Of a stretch of 64,000 bases of DNA, positions 44,414 through 56,271 are shown piece by piece; within the stretch, counting starts at the first letter, position 1, and each line of letters opens with the position of its first letter. The stretch comes from Vesta saturnalis (Eukaryota; Arthropoda; Insecta; Coleoptera; Lampyridae), in assembly GCA_036346205.1 (NCBI GenBank), contig JARFJB010001965.1, positions 3,829,001 to 3,893,000 on the forward strand, given 5' to 3'. Made by a program: the position numbers and the translations under genes. The notes below the pieces were generated by a model that saw only the letters and a program-made list of their open reading frames with translations, was not told the DNA's origin and made no database searches.

Positions 44414-45560
44414 AAATAGTTTTTTTCTGAAAAACCGTAATAGGTCCGCATGGTATAGTTTCAATAAAAAAGATTCAAAATTATGGTTCCCATGTAAAAA
44501 TATATAGTATTCATTTGAAAATAACAAAGTATTCCGGTATATCCGGAAGCGCTAGAAGTCTGAAAATATTTTAGTTGAAGAGAACGCAATCAATTCTGAT
44601 TCTAAATTTTCAAGTTTTTATTTTGGCCACAACGCCATAAACTAATGAACGGTCTCACTGAGACACCCTGTATAAATGGTATTAACAATTTTGAAACACT
44701 TAATAATTTATGTAGATGTAGAAATAAGCTGTTTCCGCCCATATTTAAGAAAAACTGTAATTTTGTCTGTATACTGTTTAAACACAAATCAAGAAAATCG
44801 ATTTCATTAGTTTTGGTATAGAATTAAGATTTTCGTGGAAGACGAAAAATTTTGGTATTTATAACACCTTTTATACAAAATTGTAAAGTTTTCCAAAGTA
44901 CGACTAAAAACAATTATGAAATTTACATACTCTTAACATCAATTAGTCAACAAATAACTCAAAATAAATTAAATTTATCAACAATCCCACTGCTTTTGAG
45001 ATGTTTCATGTTTTCAGTAAGGCAACACGAAAACAATAACTTAAAATGAATATGTAGTGTCCCAGTAGCTATAAATGAGATTTGTGAACTCAAGTTCTGA
45101 AACTTGGCGCTTAATTTTGAACACCCTGTATAAAAACGGGTAAAAATGCAGACCCCAAAATACATTTCGACGTTTTACGTTTACACGAACGATATTTGTT
45201 GCCTTTAATTTGTAAGTTATAGCGTTTCCTCTACGAAGTTGATGGCTACTTCGGATATAACCGGAGGTGGTCGAAAGTTATGATTGTTATTATTCAATAA
45301 TTAAATTCCGATTATCTCTGATCCCGTTAACAGAAGATTTAATACATTTGGGCTTTTAGATTATTGATGTTAGTTTATCCTACTATAACCCTTAAATTAA
45401 TGTATTCAAATTAACAATAAAGATTTTGTATTTATTTTTCATTCGATAGTCTGCGCTTTTGATGATTTAAACTTTGAGCACTTGTCGTGAAATGTTTAAA
45501 ATTAGACATGTAACACATTTAAATAAATAAAAAAAGAAACAGTTACATGCGTGTATATAC
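44414..45560. other. AT-rich stretch with two mariner-type end motifs
   Basis: ACACCCTGTATAAA occurs at about 44664 and 45122, with TCCGGTATATCCGGAAGCG at 44535 and CGGATATAACCGGAGGTGG at 45257 forming a partly inverted outer pair. This suggests one or two decayed MITEs, but their limits are unclear. No gene is supported. Confidence 0.4.
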
Positions 45561-46488
45561 CTGGAACAGAGTGTATGCTACTAGCAGTAGCTCGATCTTC
45601 TTCCGTAATGGTCGCCAGCCCTTCGGCAATTACATGCTCACCAACAGAATCACTATCGGTATTACTAGATAAATCCACCTCACTTGAATCGCTATCAAAA
45701 TTATCAACAGAATAATCCGTTGACAAAATATCACTTTTCTGAACGTACTGATTGCTAAGTATAACGCTGGTATCCTGGTTCTCTTCCGTGGTGCTAACAC
45801 GTTTCGATGAATCGTATTTAGATACAAAATTTTGTATATCTTCAGCAGTTAAATTAAAGTCATTGACAGCCTCTTCAAAGTTATGATCCGCACTCTGAAC
45901 CGTTTTTATTGAAAAACTGGGAATATTATCATCATTATTTGATTTAATAAAATTTGATTCGAAATCGCCTCTGTCCGAAACAATTCTGTCGATATAATTT
46001 ACCGAATTCCTTACTGAAAACTCTAAGTTACCGCCCAGCGCCTCTTCTAAACATGTGATATTTTTAGACCTAGCATGTAAACTTGTAGGGGAATTAGACT
46101 TCCGTATTTCGGTACATTTATACGCCATTCCTGAAAAGTTAATACGAGATTTGTCACTTTCATCTGTTGAATTTTTTTTTCCACTTGCGCTGTTGGTTTT
46201 GTTAAAGACTGAGGTATATACAATATCTGATGAAGTACTTGCTTGATTTTTATTATGATTGAACCAATGTATAGGGCTTTCAACTTCATTGTTACTTGTA
46301 TTCTTTTCTTTGTAGCTTTGATTACTGGAGTTTGAGGGTGAGCGCGTTTCTTTTGTGTATGATAACGAGTCTCCCTCTTCTGAAATGGAAGGATTTAAAA
46401 AAGACCGGGTAGTCTTTATGTTTTGTTCTTCGAGAACTGCCACTGCAGCTGCTACTACAGCACCACCCCCGCGACACCGATCACGCAT
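45561..46488 (-). CDS. Probable host gene, first coding exon, disordered protein
   Basis: A long open frame starts at the ATG at 46488, with an in-frame TAA nine bases upstream, and runs 309 codons to a donor, TTCCAG|GTATAT, at 45561 (phase 1). The N-terminus MRDRCRGGGAVVAAAVAVLE comes from locally GC-rich sequence. The rest is rich in Ser, Asn, Asp, Glu and Thr with no recognised domain, as in FDSDSSEVDLSSNTDSDSVG, and looks intrinsically disordered and acidic toward the end. No mobile-element similarity is seen, and the length without stops in AT-rich DNA argues for selection. The next exon may be 10081-9924, which fits phase 1. Function unknown; a nuclear or signalling scaffold would fit the composition, but nothing proves it. 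Confidence 0.65.
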
Positions 46489-49400
46489 CCTAGTTTATTT
46501 TTAAATTATAGCCGTGTGTGTTTAAGAATCAACGATAAGTCCACGTAAGTACCCTCGTCATTGATTTATGAGGTAATTTAGAAGTTCACACTAAATATTT
46601 ACATAAATCCACGCTCACTGATACAGAGTGTTAAAAAGTTAAGCGCACGACACTTATGCAATTAATTTTCACCTAATGTGTAGATTTAAATAATAATGAA
46701 TTCGTAAAATAATATGCAATTGTATTAAGTAATGCATGTCAAATGGTAGTGTTAATAACAACGTCTCAGCAACGACTGAGCAATGCCTTATGCGTACGGT
46801 CGCGACAGACTTAAAATAACCCAAGTTATTTAGTTAGTTACGTTATGTTTCTATCTTAAATGCGACTCGGCGAATGAAATACTGTCGAATCCATTATTAT
46901 TAATTCAATTTAGATTGTTTTGATTATCATAGACGAGAAGAAATTAACGTGAGCTATTCGTATTCATTATCAATCAATTACAATGGCATAAGCGTAAAGA
47001 AGCCATTTTAATAAAGATAATTTAGTGATGTCTGTTTCTTTATAATGATAAACACGTGACCTTTTAATGAGGACTTGTTTGCGTCGAGCCTTCAGATGAA
47101 TGTAGAGAAAGTAATTTAACCCGTGAACGTTTAGTATACGGTATGAAGTAATGAATGCGAATAATTACAATTTAAACAAGAAGCACCATTATAACATTAT
47201 AACTGATTCCGTATCGAACAGAATTTGTATATAATGTAATTCTATAAATATATTTTATGAACTACTCCAGCTTGAATTAATTCAAGGTGTTGAAATATGC
47301 CGAAATCATAAAATATAAATAAAAAAACTACTGGAAGTTTACAATCATCAAAAGACGTAACAATGCATTTAATTTTACGGGTTAGGAAGTCCTATTAGAC
47401 CGTTGGAACTTTAAAATGCTTACGAGTTAAGTAGACTTGTTACTAAAGTCTTTTCATTAAAAATCCCGCTTTTCAAATTTTTTTGTGTTCACCAAATTTT
47501 ATACTCGTTTTGATAGCCAAGAGTATTTTTTAAATACAACCAAAGTCGTATTGATACTAATTTATATTGAGCTATGTAACAGAAACAAGTTAAAAACTTG
47601 CATTTCATGCGAGTCTTGTTGGAGGCTACAAATCTCCTAAAAGATGCTTCAAATTTTTACACAAACAGTATAAACACAAATTTTGTTTTATAATTTTGAT
47701 TCCTTTCTGGAGCGATAATGTAAGTACCATCTTCTCTTTTACGTTATACACTATCGAATTAAGGCAACTTTATCGTATATTTAGACACCTCCTCTATCAT
47801 TTTTGTGTTAGTGTGTAATATCATTGAGTAAAAAATCATATTCAGTCAACGGTAATATGCATATTTACGTATATGGTAATAGGTGACCGTTGCATATTTC
47901 TAGTTGTACTATTTTTATTTGCTCCATTTTAATACAAATTATACAAACTCTGTACGTTTCGATTATATTACAGTTGTCACTTAAAAGATAAGTATTTATA
48001 ATTTTGAGTTTCCATCCCTGACATTCTGCGAATTTGTAGTAAAGCAGTATTTACAAACTAATGTTAATTTAATTCAATATATCGTAATACTTAAATTATA
48101 CATAATAAATTAAGTTATTTCATTTTTAACAGATTCACTAGTAAAAATTCAAGGTAATCCGTTATTTTTGTAATTTATTATTTATAAAATGTAAACAATA
48201 TTTAAATTGATCCAGTACGAGAATTGTATTTAAATTAAATGAAAGTGTTCATGATTACGCTAAAATAATAAAATTCTATCTTTAGGGTTTATTAATCGCA
48301 CCAATATTAATTTTATTTCACCCTTCAAAGGTAAATTTTACAGCTCCTTTAAGTTGTCAAGCTTCATTCGAAATAGAGTGTAAATCGTGGTTAATAACTG
48401 TTAACACGAGCAATGCACACTAGGTGTCGCGTAGGCTTATTGAAATAAGCAGGTTACCGACCGAACTCTCGGAAGAAGGTCGTGAATTTTAAGATGTTAA
48501 GAATTTAAAAATTACTTCAAAATTCACTCTTAATTAAAACTTAAATTCGATAGTATAGGCGACACTATGATCGACATTTTTCGGTAAATTGGTGTTATGT
48601 TCAAAATCCTAAATAATCGTAGAAAACAAGAGAATGACACACTCGGTAAATTACTAACCTTATTCAAACACAAAATTCGTAAATAAACAATCAGCGCTAT
48701 CTAATGTTTGTATCAATAAATAATTTTGTGCAATGTAATCTATAAAGTTTTTCCTATCGCCCACGTATAATAACATAAAAACCAATTTTGAAAATGTACT
48801 AAAACTGCATAAAGGCAAGCTAATTCTATAATTTTGTGAATGTACATAATCAATGTAATGCCTTGTAAGCTTTTGTATTTTCCCCAAAATTGAATTAATT
48901 TATTAATATTAATTACAATGATATTCTCATTACATGCAGTAGTTCCTTGTAATTGTGAGTCTAATTCCAATCTTCAACGTTATATGAAAATTTTTGTAAT
49001 CTCACAATTAGTTGTGTATAAAGTTTGCATTAAATGTTCACCTTTAATGTCAATGACCTACAACACATATTCATAACTCTACCAGACTCGAACATTGCAC
49101 AAATGATTTAAATCGTAACCACTTTTCAATGAGTACTTTTACAACACTAACTAGCAAAAGAATATGAACCATAAATTAACGTATAGGATGAATCCTCTGA
49201 AGATAAATTGTGTTGCTATAGGTATTCACTTTATACTTAACACATATATTAAAAAAATGGGCTTCTTTATTCAACCACTAGTTGCAAAATCAAAGATCTT
49301 ACGCTACTCCCCAAAAAATTGTATTCCTTTGTATCGGTTAGCACTTCTCTAGAACTTCGAAATTATTTAAACTGCTAAAACCAGCTGATAATCCGATAGT

Positions 49401-50615
49401 CCGTGAGTGCGCAAGTAGTTCGTTAACCACGTATCGTTGACTTCCACAACTCCTGCTTTATGTATTTACACGGGATCGAAAGATCCTTCGTCGCTCAATA
49501 CTAATTATGCCACTAATCGATACTTTGAGAATCTACAAAATCTTTCACTTCTAAAGGTCTATTTCGTGAAATCTATTCAACACAACTTTGTTTATTCTAC
49601 ATAGGGGATTAACAGTATGGTATTAAAGAGGGTTAAAATTTTCGCCTGTTTCTCGGATTTACGAAATTACGAACTTTTGGGCACCTTAAATATTACTTTC
49701 GTTATTTTTCTGTTTTAACAAAACTGTCATTTATATATTTAAATGATTTAATTAAATTGTAAAATTCCGTCAATTAATTTTTAGTAATTTTGCACATAAT
49801 GTTTACTTATTTAAGTCCACACAGCAATAAGTAGCTTTAAAACCAAGCTGCCGTACAATATTATTATGGGAGTTCGCGTTAGGCCAAGGACTTTTTATTT
49901 GACCGTACTGAAATTTGGACATAGGTTCACGTCTTACTTGTCTAAAGATAGTCTGGATACTGAAGAGTGACTGACTGTTCCCACCAACAAATTTCCTTTT
50001 ATATCCAAACTTCGACGTCATCAAAGAGGATGACGTTTATCCCTCCAGATTTAAATTTGGTCAATAATAAAATCTACAAGACACCACGTCAGGCTCAGCA
50101 TATGATGTATCTGCGTCAGTACTACAAACTAACACGAATTTGACAAAGAACCACAATTTTAGTTATAAATCAAAGCTTATTTCGTATATCTGTAAATTCC
50201 ACCATATTCCTCATACTTAATGGCGTATTTCGTCATAATTCCATACTATTGTTAAATGCTTTAAAAACGTAAAATAAAAATAAAAATCATAAGACACCTC
50301 TCGCCGGCCCGACTATAATGCATAATGGAAAATTAAATCAAAATCAAAGATAAATTAACGACAGTTAATAGATACTCTTTATATACTTTTGTTAATTATC
50401 AGTTAGAAAACGCTTATGTGGTAACATAATTCAAGAAAAATCTGGGCAGTATATAACTTTCTTATGTACGTAGCGGTTATGTGAGCAAATATTATTCAGT
50501 AAGTAACTCTAAATGCAGAATTTCATTCAAGTTTCTTTAAGTCAAGTATTCTATAAGTTAAATAATTAAGTTGATCCATTTTTGATCCTCAAAGTGGAGT
50601 TATTTGATAACATTT
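46489..50615. other. Gene-free stretch upstream of the host exon
   Basis: No long frame or clear repeat apart from the promoter candidate at 49938-50003. Near 47955-48000, GTACGTTTCGATTATATTAC followed by AAAAGATAAGTATTT recalls the outer end of PLE 1 (GTTTCGAT..AACAC, AAGATAAGTATTT). It is probably a short scrap of a PLE terminal repeat. Confidence 0.45.
49938..50003 (-). promoter_or_regulatory. Candidate core promoter and short first exon, minus strand
   Basis: On the minus strand TATAAAAGG (50003-49995) is followed by an exact arthropod initiator, TCAGT (49974-49970). The A of TCA lies 31 bases from the first T of TATA, the ideal spacing. Thirty-five bases later, ACAA|GTAAGA at 49938/49937 is a fair splice donor. 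This could be the promoter and non-coding first exon of the gene whose coding exon starts at 46488; no strong acceptor before that ATG was identified. Confidence 0.4.
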
Positions 50616-50659
50616 AATAAAAATTAAAATATCCAAAATCTGCTTCACCAAATTTATTT

Positions 50660-50735
50660 AATGAACTACAATTGTTTCGGTCTTATGATTATATTAAAAA
50701 ACAAACTAATTAAAAAGGCCATCATCAGGTAGAAT
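50660..50735 (-). ncRNA. Hammerhead-like motif, left arm of PLE 2
   Basis: On the minus strand CTGATGA (50728-50722), one extra T, helix II GGCCTT with AAGACC (one mismatch) closing a long loop, GAAA (50678-50675) and the palindrome CAATTG. Helix I is poorer than in the right arm. Confidence 0.5.
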
Positions 50736-50907
50736 CTAAAAGAAACAAAGATGATGATAAGTGAACTCGTCATCAATTTATCTTAAATTACTTACTTAGT
50801 TGTAACAAATATGTTTAATAAAATACATGTATATTTTCTAACAGACAAGCGTGCAATGAGGGAATTTAATCTCCTAAAGCGTGAACGATTCTGATAATAT
50901 GTTAAAA

Positions 50908-51423
50908 TTACAGTTCTAAGTTTAGAATAAAATTGCACGTTTTATTGTAATTTGTAAAATCCGTAATATCATTAAAGCAACCTTCATTCTGGTTTAAAAT
51001 TACTTTTTGAATTTCAATTATTTCATTCATTTGGGTTTCTTTAAGGTTATTACTTTTGTGTATAATTTGAAAATCTAATTCATTCAACTCAAGTAAATGT
51101 CGGGCAAAGTTTGATTTGATGTTGTCAGGATTAATTAAGTAATTTTGGCTATTCTTAGCTTCATTTAAATGTTCTTTTATTCTCACCTTAAAATTTCTTA
51201 ACGTCATGCCCACATAAACTTGAACATTACCATTGTTTTTGCAGGTTGTGCAAGTTATTTTGTAAATACCTGAGTGGTGTAAGGGTTGAATTTTATCTTT
51301 GATATGTACTAATGATTTGGATGCTTTCTCTGGTACTGAAAAGGTTATATTGTAATTATGTTTTTTAAGAATATTCGCTACTTTATAAGAAATTGCTCCG
51401 TAAAAATTAAGTTTTACCCCCAA
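50908..51423 (-). pseudogene. PLE 2 GIY-YIG endonuclease end, left arm
   Basis: This is the C-terminal nuclease of the PLE polyprotein: AISYKVANILKKHNYNITFS, then HSGIYKITCTTCKNNGNVQV and YVGMTLRNFKVRIKEHLNEA. The GIY motif, the YVG variant of YIG and the arginine in FKVRIKEH are visible. The acidic residue lies in NEIIEIQKVILNQNEG. Compared with the right arm, five residues are missing where LLELNELDF replaces LLEHNHHFDNELDF. The upstream frame (51634-51407) is offset by a shift near 51415. It is open over 171 codons, though detached from the RT. Confidence 0.8.
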
Positions 51424-52560
51424 TGTTGTCTGCTGTATTACTTTGTTTAGTGAGATCTGTTGATCTTAAACTAGAAAGTTGAAAAACTTTTTTATTGTAC
51501 ATAGTATCTATTAAATTCTTGGAGTAACCATTATTAGCAGCTATTTGTCTTAACATCTCTAACTCTGATGATATATTTTGTTGATCTAAAGGGATGTTTA
51601 AGATTCTGTTAATAGCACTATGGAAAAAAGCCATTTTGTGAGAATTTCGAACATTGGAGTCATTAAGAATGATAAGGTCTGTGTGGGTAGATTTTCTAAA
51701 TATGTGAACTGTAATGTTTTTTATGGTGTTATGGTTATCGTGAGATGGCTAATCTCCATAGTGAACTTAATTTTAGGATGAATGTTATTGAAAAATGCCA
51801 ACAAATTCTGTAAGTCATCTTTTGTTCCCTTGAATATGATTAGAATATCGTCTACGTACCTACCATAGTACATCACGTGTTGTTTGAATGAATGATTATT
51901 AGTAAAGTACGTCTTTTCCAAATTGTTAAGAAAAATTTCTGCCAATAACGGACTGAGTGGATTTCCCATTGCTAACCCTTCTTGTTGTCTGAAGAAGTTG
52001 TTATTGAAAACAAAAATATTTTGGTCAATACATAAGTCAGTTAACTCTGCAATATCCGAAGTATGAGTATTATTTAAATTGGAACCATTCAATAGCTGTT
52101 CTATTAAAATTTTCCATTCATTAGGGGGTATATTACTGAATAAATTTTCTATATCAAAAGATAACTACAATTATCACATAACTGTTTTTAACAATGTGAG
52201 TTGAACTGTAAAAGTTGAGTTAAATTTTTGCTTAACCATCTTGCTAACCTATATGTTGGGGAATCAATGCAAGGCACAACCGGTCTTAAAGGTATTCGGT
52301 AGACAATGTAAGCGAGGGGTATTACATTTTTCAACGTTAGATTCTTATCCCCAAGTTCTAATACAGTATTTTCATATTTTTTTAAAATTCTTTCTGTTTC
52401 TACATTATAATTAGATGTATGATCATTTTTAAGTTTTTCATAGCTATTCTTAGTGATAAAAGCCTCCACATTATCAATATAATTTTGTTTATCTACTCCA
52501 ACCACACAGTTACCTTTATCAGCTTTTATTAACGTTATGTTGATTTTAGGTTATTGACTA
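51407..52560 (-). pseudogene. PLE 2 reverse transcriptase relic
   Basis: Read downward from about 52550: IKADKGNCVVGVDKQNYIDN, then RPVVPCIDSPTYRLARWLSK, LSFDIENLFS (motif A region near 52150), FRQQEGLAMGNPLSPLLAEI (motif B) and YYGRYVDDILIIFKG (motif C with the YVDD box). A connecting region follows with SAINRILNIPLDQQ and AANNGYSKNLID. The motifs are in the order typical of Penelope-like RTs, which lie between telomerase and other retroelements. Frame shifts occur near 52170, 51725 and 51640, so no continuous protein remains. The catalytic DD pair in motif C is preserved. Confidence 0.85.
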
Positions 52561-52919
52561 ACATTTTAAAGTTTTTATAATTATTGGATACGGTTGTGTT
52601 GACCTGATTCTTTTGATTTTCAAATTTAATTGCCTTGACCTTATCATTCCTAATGACTCCAATTATCCATAAAATGGCTTTTTTCCATAGTGCTATTAAC
52701 AGACTCTTAAACTTCCCCTTAGATTAACAAAATATATCACCAGAATTAGAGGTGTTAAGACAAATAGCTGCTAATAATGGTTACTCCAAGAATTTAATAG
52801 ATACTATGTACAATAAAACAGTTTTTCAACTTTCTATTTTAAGATCAACAGCTCTCACTAAACAAAGTAATACGGAAGACAAAATTTGGGTAAAACTTAA
52901 TTTTTACTGAGCAATTTCT

Positions 52920-53407
52920 TATAAAATTGCGAATATTCTTAAAAAATACAATTACAACGTAACCTTTTCAGTACAAGAGAAAGCATCCACATCATTAGCA
53001 CATATCAAAGATAAAAATCCAACCACTCAGGTAATTACAAACTAACTTGCACAACCTGCAAAAACGATGGTAATGCTCAAGTTTATGTGGGCATGACGTT
53101 AAGAAATTTTAAGGTGAGAATAAAAGAACATTTAAATGAAGCTAAGAATAGACAAAAGTACTTAATTAATCCTGATAACATCAAATCAAACTTTGCCCGA
53201 CATTTACTTGAGCATAACCACCATTTTGATAATGAATTAGATTTTCAAATTATACACAAAAGTAATAACCTTAAAGAAACCCAGATGAATGAAATAATTG
53301 AAATTAAAAAAGTAATTTTAAACCAGAATGAAGGTTGCCTTAATGATATTACGGATTTTACAAATTACAATAAAACGTGCAATTTTATTCTAAACTTAGA
53401 ACTGTAA
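52920..53407 (+). pseudogene. PLE 2 GIY-YIG end, right inverted arm
   Basis: This is an inverted duplicate of 50908-51423. An AISYKIANILKKYNYNVTFS-like segment at about 52915, preceded by a stop, leads after a shift to QVYVGMTLRNFKVRIKEHLN and onward in an open frame at 53087-53407. The GIY strand is damaged: GNYKLTCTTCKNDGNAQ replaces GIYKITCTTCKNNGNVQ. Differences from the left arm are scattered, so the two arms have diverged since the duplication. Confidence 0.8.
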
Positions 53408-53580
53408 TTTTAACATATTATCAGAATCGTTCAGGCTTTAGGAGATTAAATTCCCCCATTGCAGGCGTATCTGTTAGAAAATATACATGTATTTTTATTA
53501 AACATATTTGTTACAACTAAGTAAGTAATTTAAGATAAATTGATGACGAGTTCACTTATCATCATCTTTGTTTCTTTTAG

Positions 53581-53656
53581 ATTTTACCTGATGACGGCCT
53601 TTTTAATTCGTTTGTTTTTAAATATAATCATAAGGCCGAAACAATTGTAGTTAAAT
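53581..53656 (+). ncRNA. Hammerhead-like ribozyme, right arm of PLE 2
   Basis: This is the best of the set. CTGATGA (53588-53594), one extra C, helix II GGCCTT (53596-53601) with AAGGCC (53632-53637), GAAA (53638-53641) and helix III from the self-complementary ACAATTGT (53641-53648). The cleavage-site residue is A53649. Helix I pairs ATTTTAC (53581-53587) with GTTAAAT (53650-53656), six of seven positions. All core bases of a type I hammerhead are present; the extra base before helix II and the 30-base loop II are unusual. Confidence 0.6.
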
Positions 53657-53729
53657 AAATTTGGTGGAGCAGATTTTGGGTATTTTTATTTTTATTAGAT
53701 GTTATTCTATAAGCTATCGTGGTTACAGA

Positions 53730-53845
53730 CTCTCCCTTTCCCTCTCCCTCGCTCTATTTCTCACTCACTTACGCACGCACATGCGTACGCGTACACGCCA
53801 CGCACGTACGCGCACGCACGCACGCATGTGCAGACGCGTGTATCG
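53730..53845. repeat. Simple sequence: CT-rich then ACGC-rich
   Basis: A pyrimidine tract (CTCTCCCTTTCCCTCTCCCT) is followed by alternating purine-pyrimidine CACGCACG-type repeats with GTACGCG words. Alternating CA/CG runs can adopt Z-DNA. Frames here are low-complexity artefacts. Confidence 0.9.
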
Positions 53846-53967
53846 TGTTGAACAGTCGAGACCGGACGAGACCACTCTCGGTTTCGATGGCATCACTATT
53901 CTTTTTGAATGAAACTGTATTGTATTTATACATTAACTGGTGGTTAAGTTAAATTATCATAGATACA

Positions 53968-54038
53968 CATGTGTGCAATAGTTATGTGAGTCCGCATGGA
54001 AAACATGAAGTCATCGGTTCAAATCCCGTTCGAGCGAA
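53968..54038 (+). tRNA. tRNA-like relic (pseudogene or SINE head)
   Basis: A B-box match, GGTTCAAATCC (54016-54026), sits in a recognisable T arm and is preceded by a CATG..CATG anticodon-like stem. It ends in CGAGCGAA and a run of Ts that would stop Pol III. The 5' acceptor strand and A box are not convincing. It is therefore a decayed tRNA or the tRNA-derived head of a SINE. Confidence 0.35.
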
Positions 54039-54039
54039 T

Positions 54040-56265
54040 TTTTTTATGTATTAAATAAAAAATATGATATCCATGAATACTAAATTCGTTATTAAAAACT
54101 TTTCATCGTTACTTTTGTAAACTATCAGATTATAAAATAAACAGCTTTATTCAGAATCAGGATTACAAATCAGGTAGATAAATAATAATTCTCACATGTA
54201 TGATTTTGAATGAAAAAAATAATCACTAAGGAGTTTTTCAATTAAATATAACTGGAATATTGTTGTGAATGCCGAACTTTGACAATCTTTGACATAGTAA
54301 CAGAACCGGAAAATCGATGAAAAAAGAAATATCCTTACAACCATCATTGTTCAGTACACTTAACCTGATATTCAATTCATACTCTATTTCAATCGGTATT
54401 AAAGTTGTCATTACTCAGTCATCTCTCTAAATCTTGACCATTTCAGCTATGAAATCACACTAAACATGTAAAATTGTTTATCTAAATTACTTAAATGAAA
54501 TATTTGCTTAATAATAGCGCTACAATTTAATCCACTTAGAAATGTAACTAAAATCTAGGTCGCTTGAACAGTTGCGAGCAAGTGACTTGGGCTAAAATTA
54601 TTAGGCCTTGCAGTAGTTAACATTTGAAGCAGTAATGAAACTTTTATAACTTTCAAAATTTAATTTTGAATTCTAAATACTGTGCGACTCTCTTTAATGT
54701 CAATATCAAGTGCTAATATTGAAGCTTTAATTTGGTGTTGCAATTATAATTTTATTGTAGAATAAAATTATATATAGTATGCTTTTAAGGGGAATAAATA
54801 CCCCTTTGCTAATGGGCTACATTACTAATAATACATGAGGTTATGCATGAGAATATTCTCCACAAGCAATTTTTGTTACATTCGCACGGTTAATAAAATT
54901 TTCAGGTAAAGCTTGCTTAATTTTATGGTTGAATTTTCTTCAAAACTTTCTCAACTGTATTTTGTTTATATTTACATGTGTTTTTATGTTAGAATTTCAG
55001 TGCAGCACACTCTAATAAAATGGAGACTATTTAATACATTATAAAATTGAATTTAGGTACCAATATAATCGAAATTATTATAACAAATCCATTTGAAATT
55101 TAGATAATAATATTGATGTACGTGAGAATATTCCAAATAGGAATAGAAATCGATTAGAAATGAAACAGTTCATCGCTTCGCTTGCTAATAAACCACTTGT
55201 AGTACCAAAAACTAAAAACGTGAGGTTGTACTAAAAATATATGCATTCTGAAATTAATTTAGTAAAGGCTTGAATTAAAACATTAAAACTAAGAGTGTTC
55301 CAATATTTTCTGGAAAACTGTTCAGTTGTTAATAGTGCTAACGTGTATTATAAAACAACACAATTTTTTATAAAATAATTGAGTAAATGCTGAAAAACGT
55401 AGCAGTAAAATTTCACATTCCACTGCAAGATATTCAAATATACAAGGTCCATATATTGTTTGTGCGATGTCAAGTTGACATTAGCTTGAGGATGTACTTA
55501 TTGGAAGAGAATTCAATATACCCAGACGTCGACACTAGTGGTTATTGATCTTAAGGGATGTTTTGTCCTAGTAGTCAAACAATAGTTCATTGGGTTTATG
55601 CTGTATAGTTTCATTTAGAATCTTGATTAATATTTTATATGTATAGAAAATTGTAAATCTGATATTAAGTAATGAAAAATCCTTTTAAATTTGGCATTAT
55701 TTGTATCATTGAATATAATTCAAATTCGCACCAGACACGTATTGTTTGGCTATTTAATCTAACATCAAGTGGCTTTGGAGAACAAAGTTTATGTCGTAAC
55801 TTAATTCATACAATGTATTGTCAAAATAACAAAACCTACATTTCATTTTATCTTTTACTTCCTTTTTTTCTTCGTTATTCCTTTGCTAACTGTTTATTCA
55901 AGCAGTTTTTTTTTAAATTCACCTTCTTTGAATACTTACATTAGTTAGAAGTATCTTCTTTTATTTACAGTATTTAGTAAAGGTGGCATTGTAGGTTTCG
56001 GAAAGTCCAACTTCCCACTTCCACTACGCATTACAACAATGGTCTTTTCACAAGAAAATACAACTTTTATGGTCGAGGTATACTTCCGGAATACAGCATT
56101 TAATTGCAGCCTGTTTAGAAAACCAATTCATTTAGATGTGCGATAGAATGTAATGTGAAATTAGTTCGTTAAACAGGTAGCACAAACAGAAAACATGGTA
56201 GCGAGAGGTAGTTATTTACAATTCTTCCACCACTTCTGTAAACCATTTTTCTTAACAAATCAATT
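54040..56265. other. AT-rich stretch, no supported gene
   Basis: Short chance frames only, up to the abrupt GC-rich start of the gag-only LINE. Confidence 0.5.
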
Positions 56266-56271
56266 TTGTAA

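Larger units (their letters stand above)
50616..53697 (-). mobile_element. Penelope-like element 2, about 1-kb inverted arms
   Basis: The left arm, 50616 to about 51640, is repeated inverted at about 52672-53697. Each arm carries a GIY-YIG region and a hammerhead-like motif; the roughly 1-kb centre carries a reverse transcriptase that belongs to the left arm. The structure can be read as one PLE with its 3' part duplicated in reverse. The PLE subfamily differs from PLE 1. Frames are broken in all parts. Confidence 0.85.

Noticed and set aside
45630..46289. Secondary frames overlapping the host exon
   Set aside because: They are out of frame with the 309-codon exon and have no independent support.
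47940..48010. Possible further hammerhead motif in a PLE scrap
   Set aside because: GAAACGT is present on the minus strand but the CUGANGA core is lost, so I treat it only as a short relic.
48660..48970. Two overlapping minus-strand frames of about 75 codons
   Set aside because: AT-rich composition, no splice context or family features.
49803..50024. 73-codon minus-strand frame over the promoter candidate
   Set aside because: Its start lies upstream of the TATA box, so it would not be transcribed from that promoter; it is probably chance.
53661..53952. Ser/Leu- or Arg/Thr/His-rich frames
   Set aside because: They fall in CT-rich and ACGC-rich simple sequence.
55672..55944. 90-codon Phe/Leu-rich frame
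   Set aside because: Poly-T derived composition without relatives or signals.
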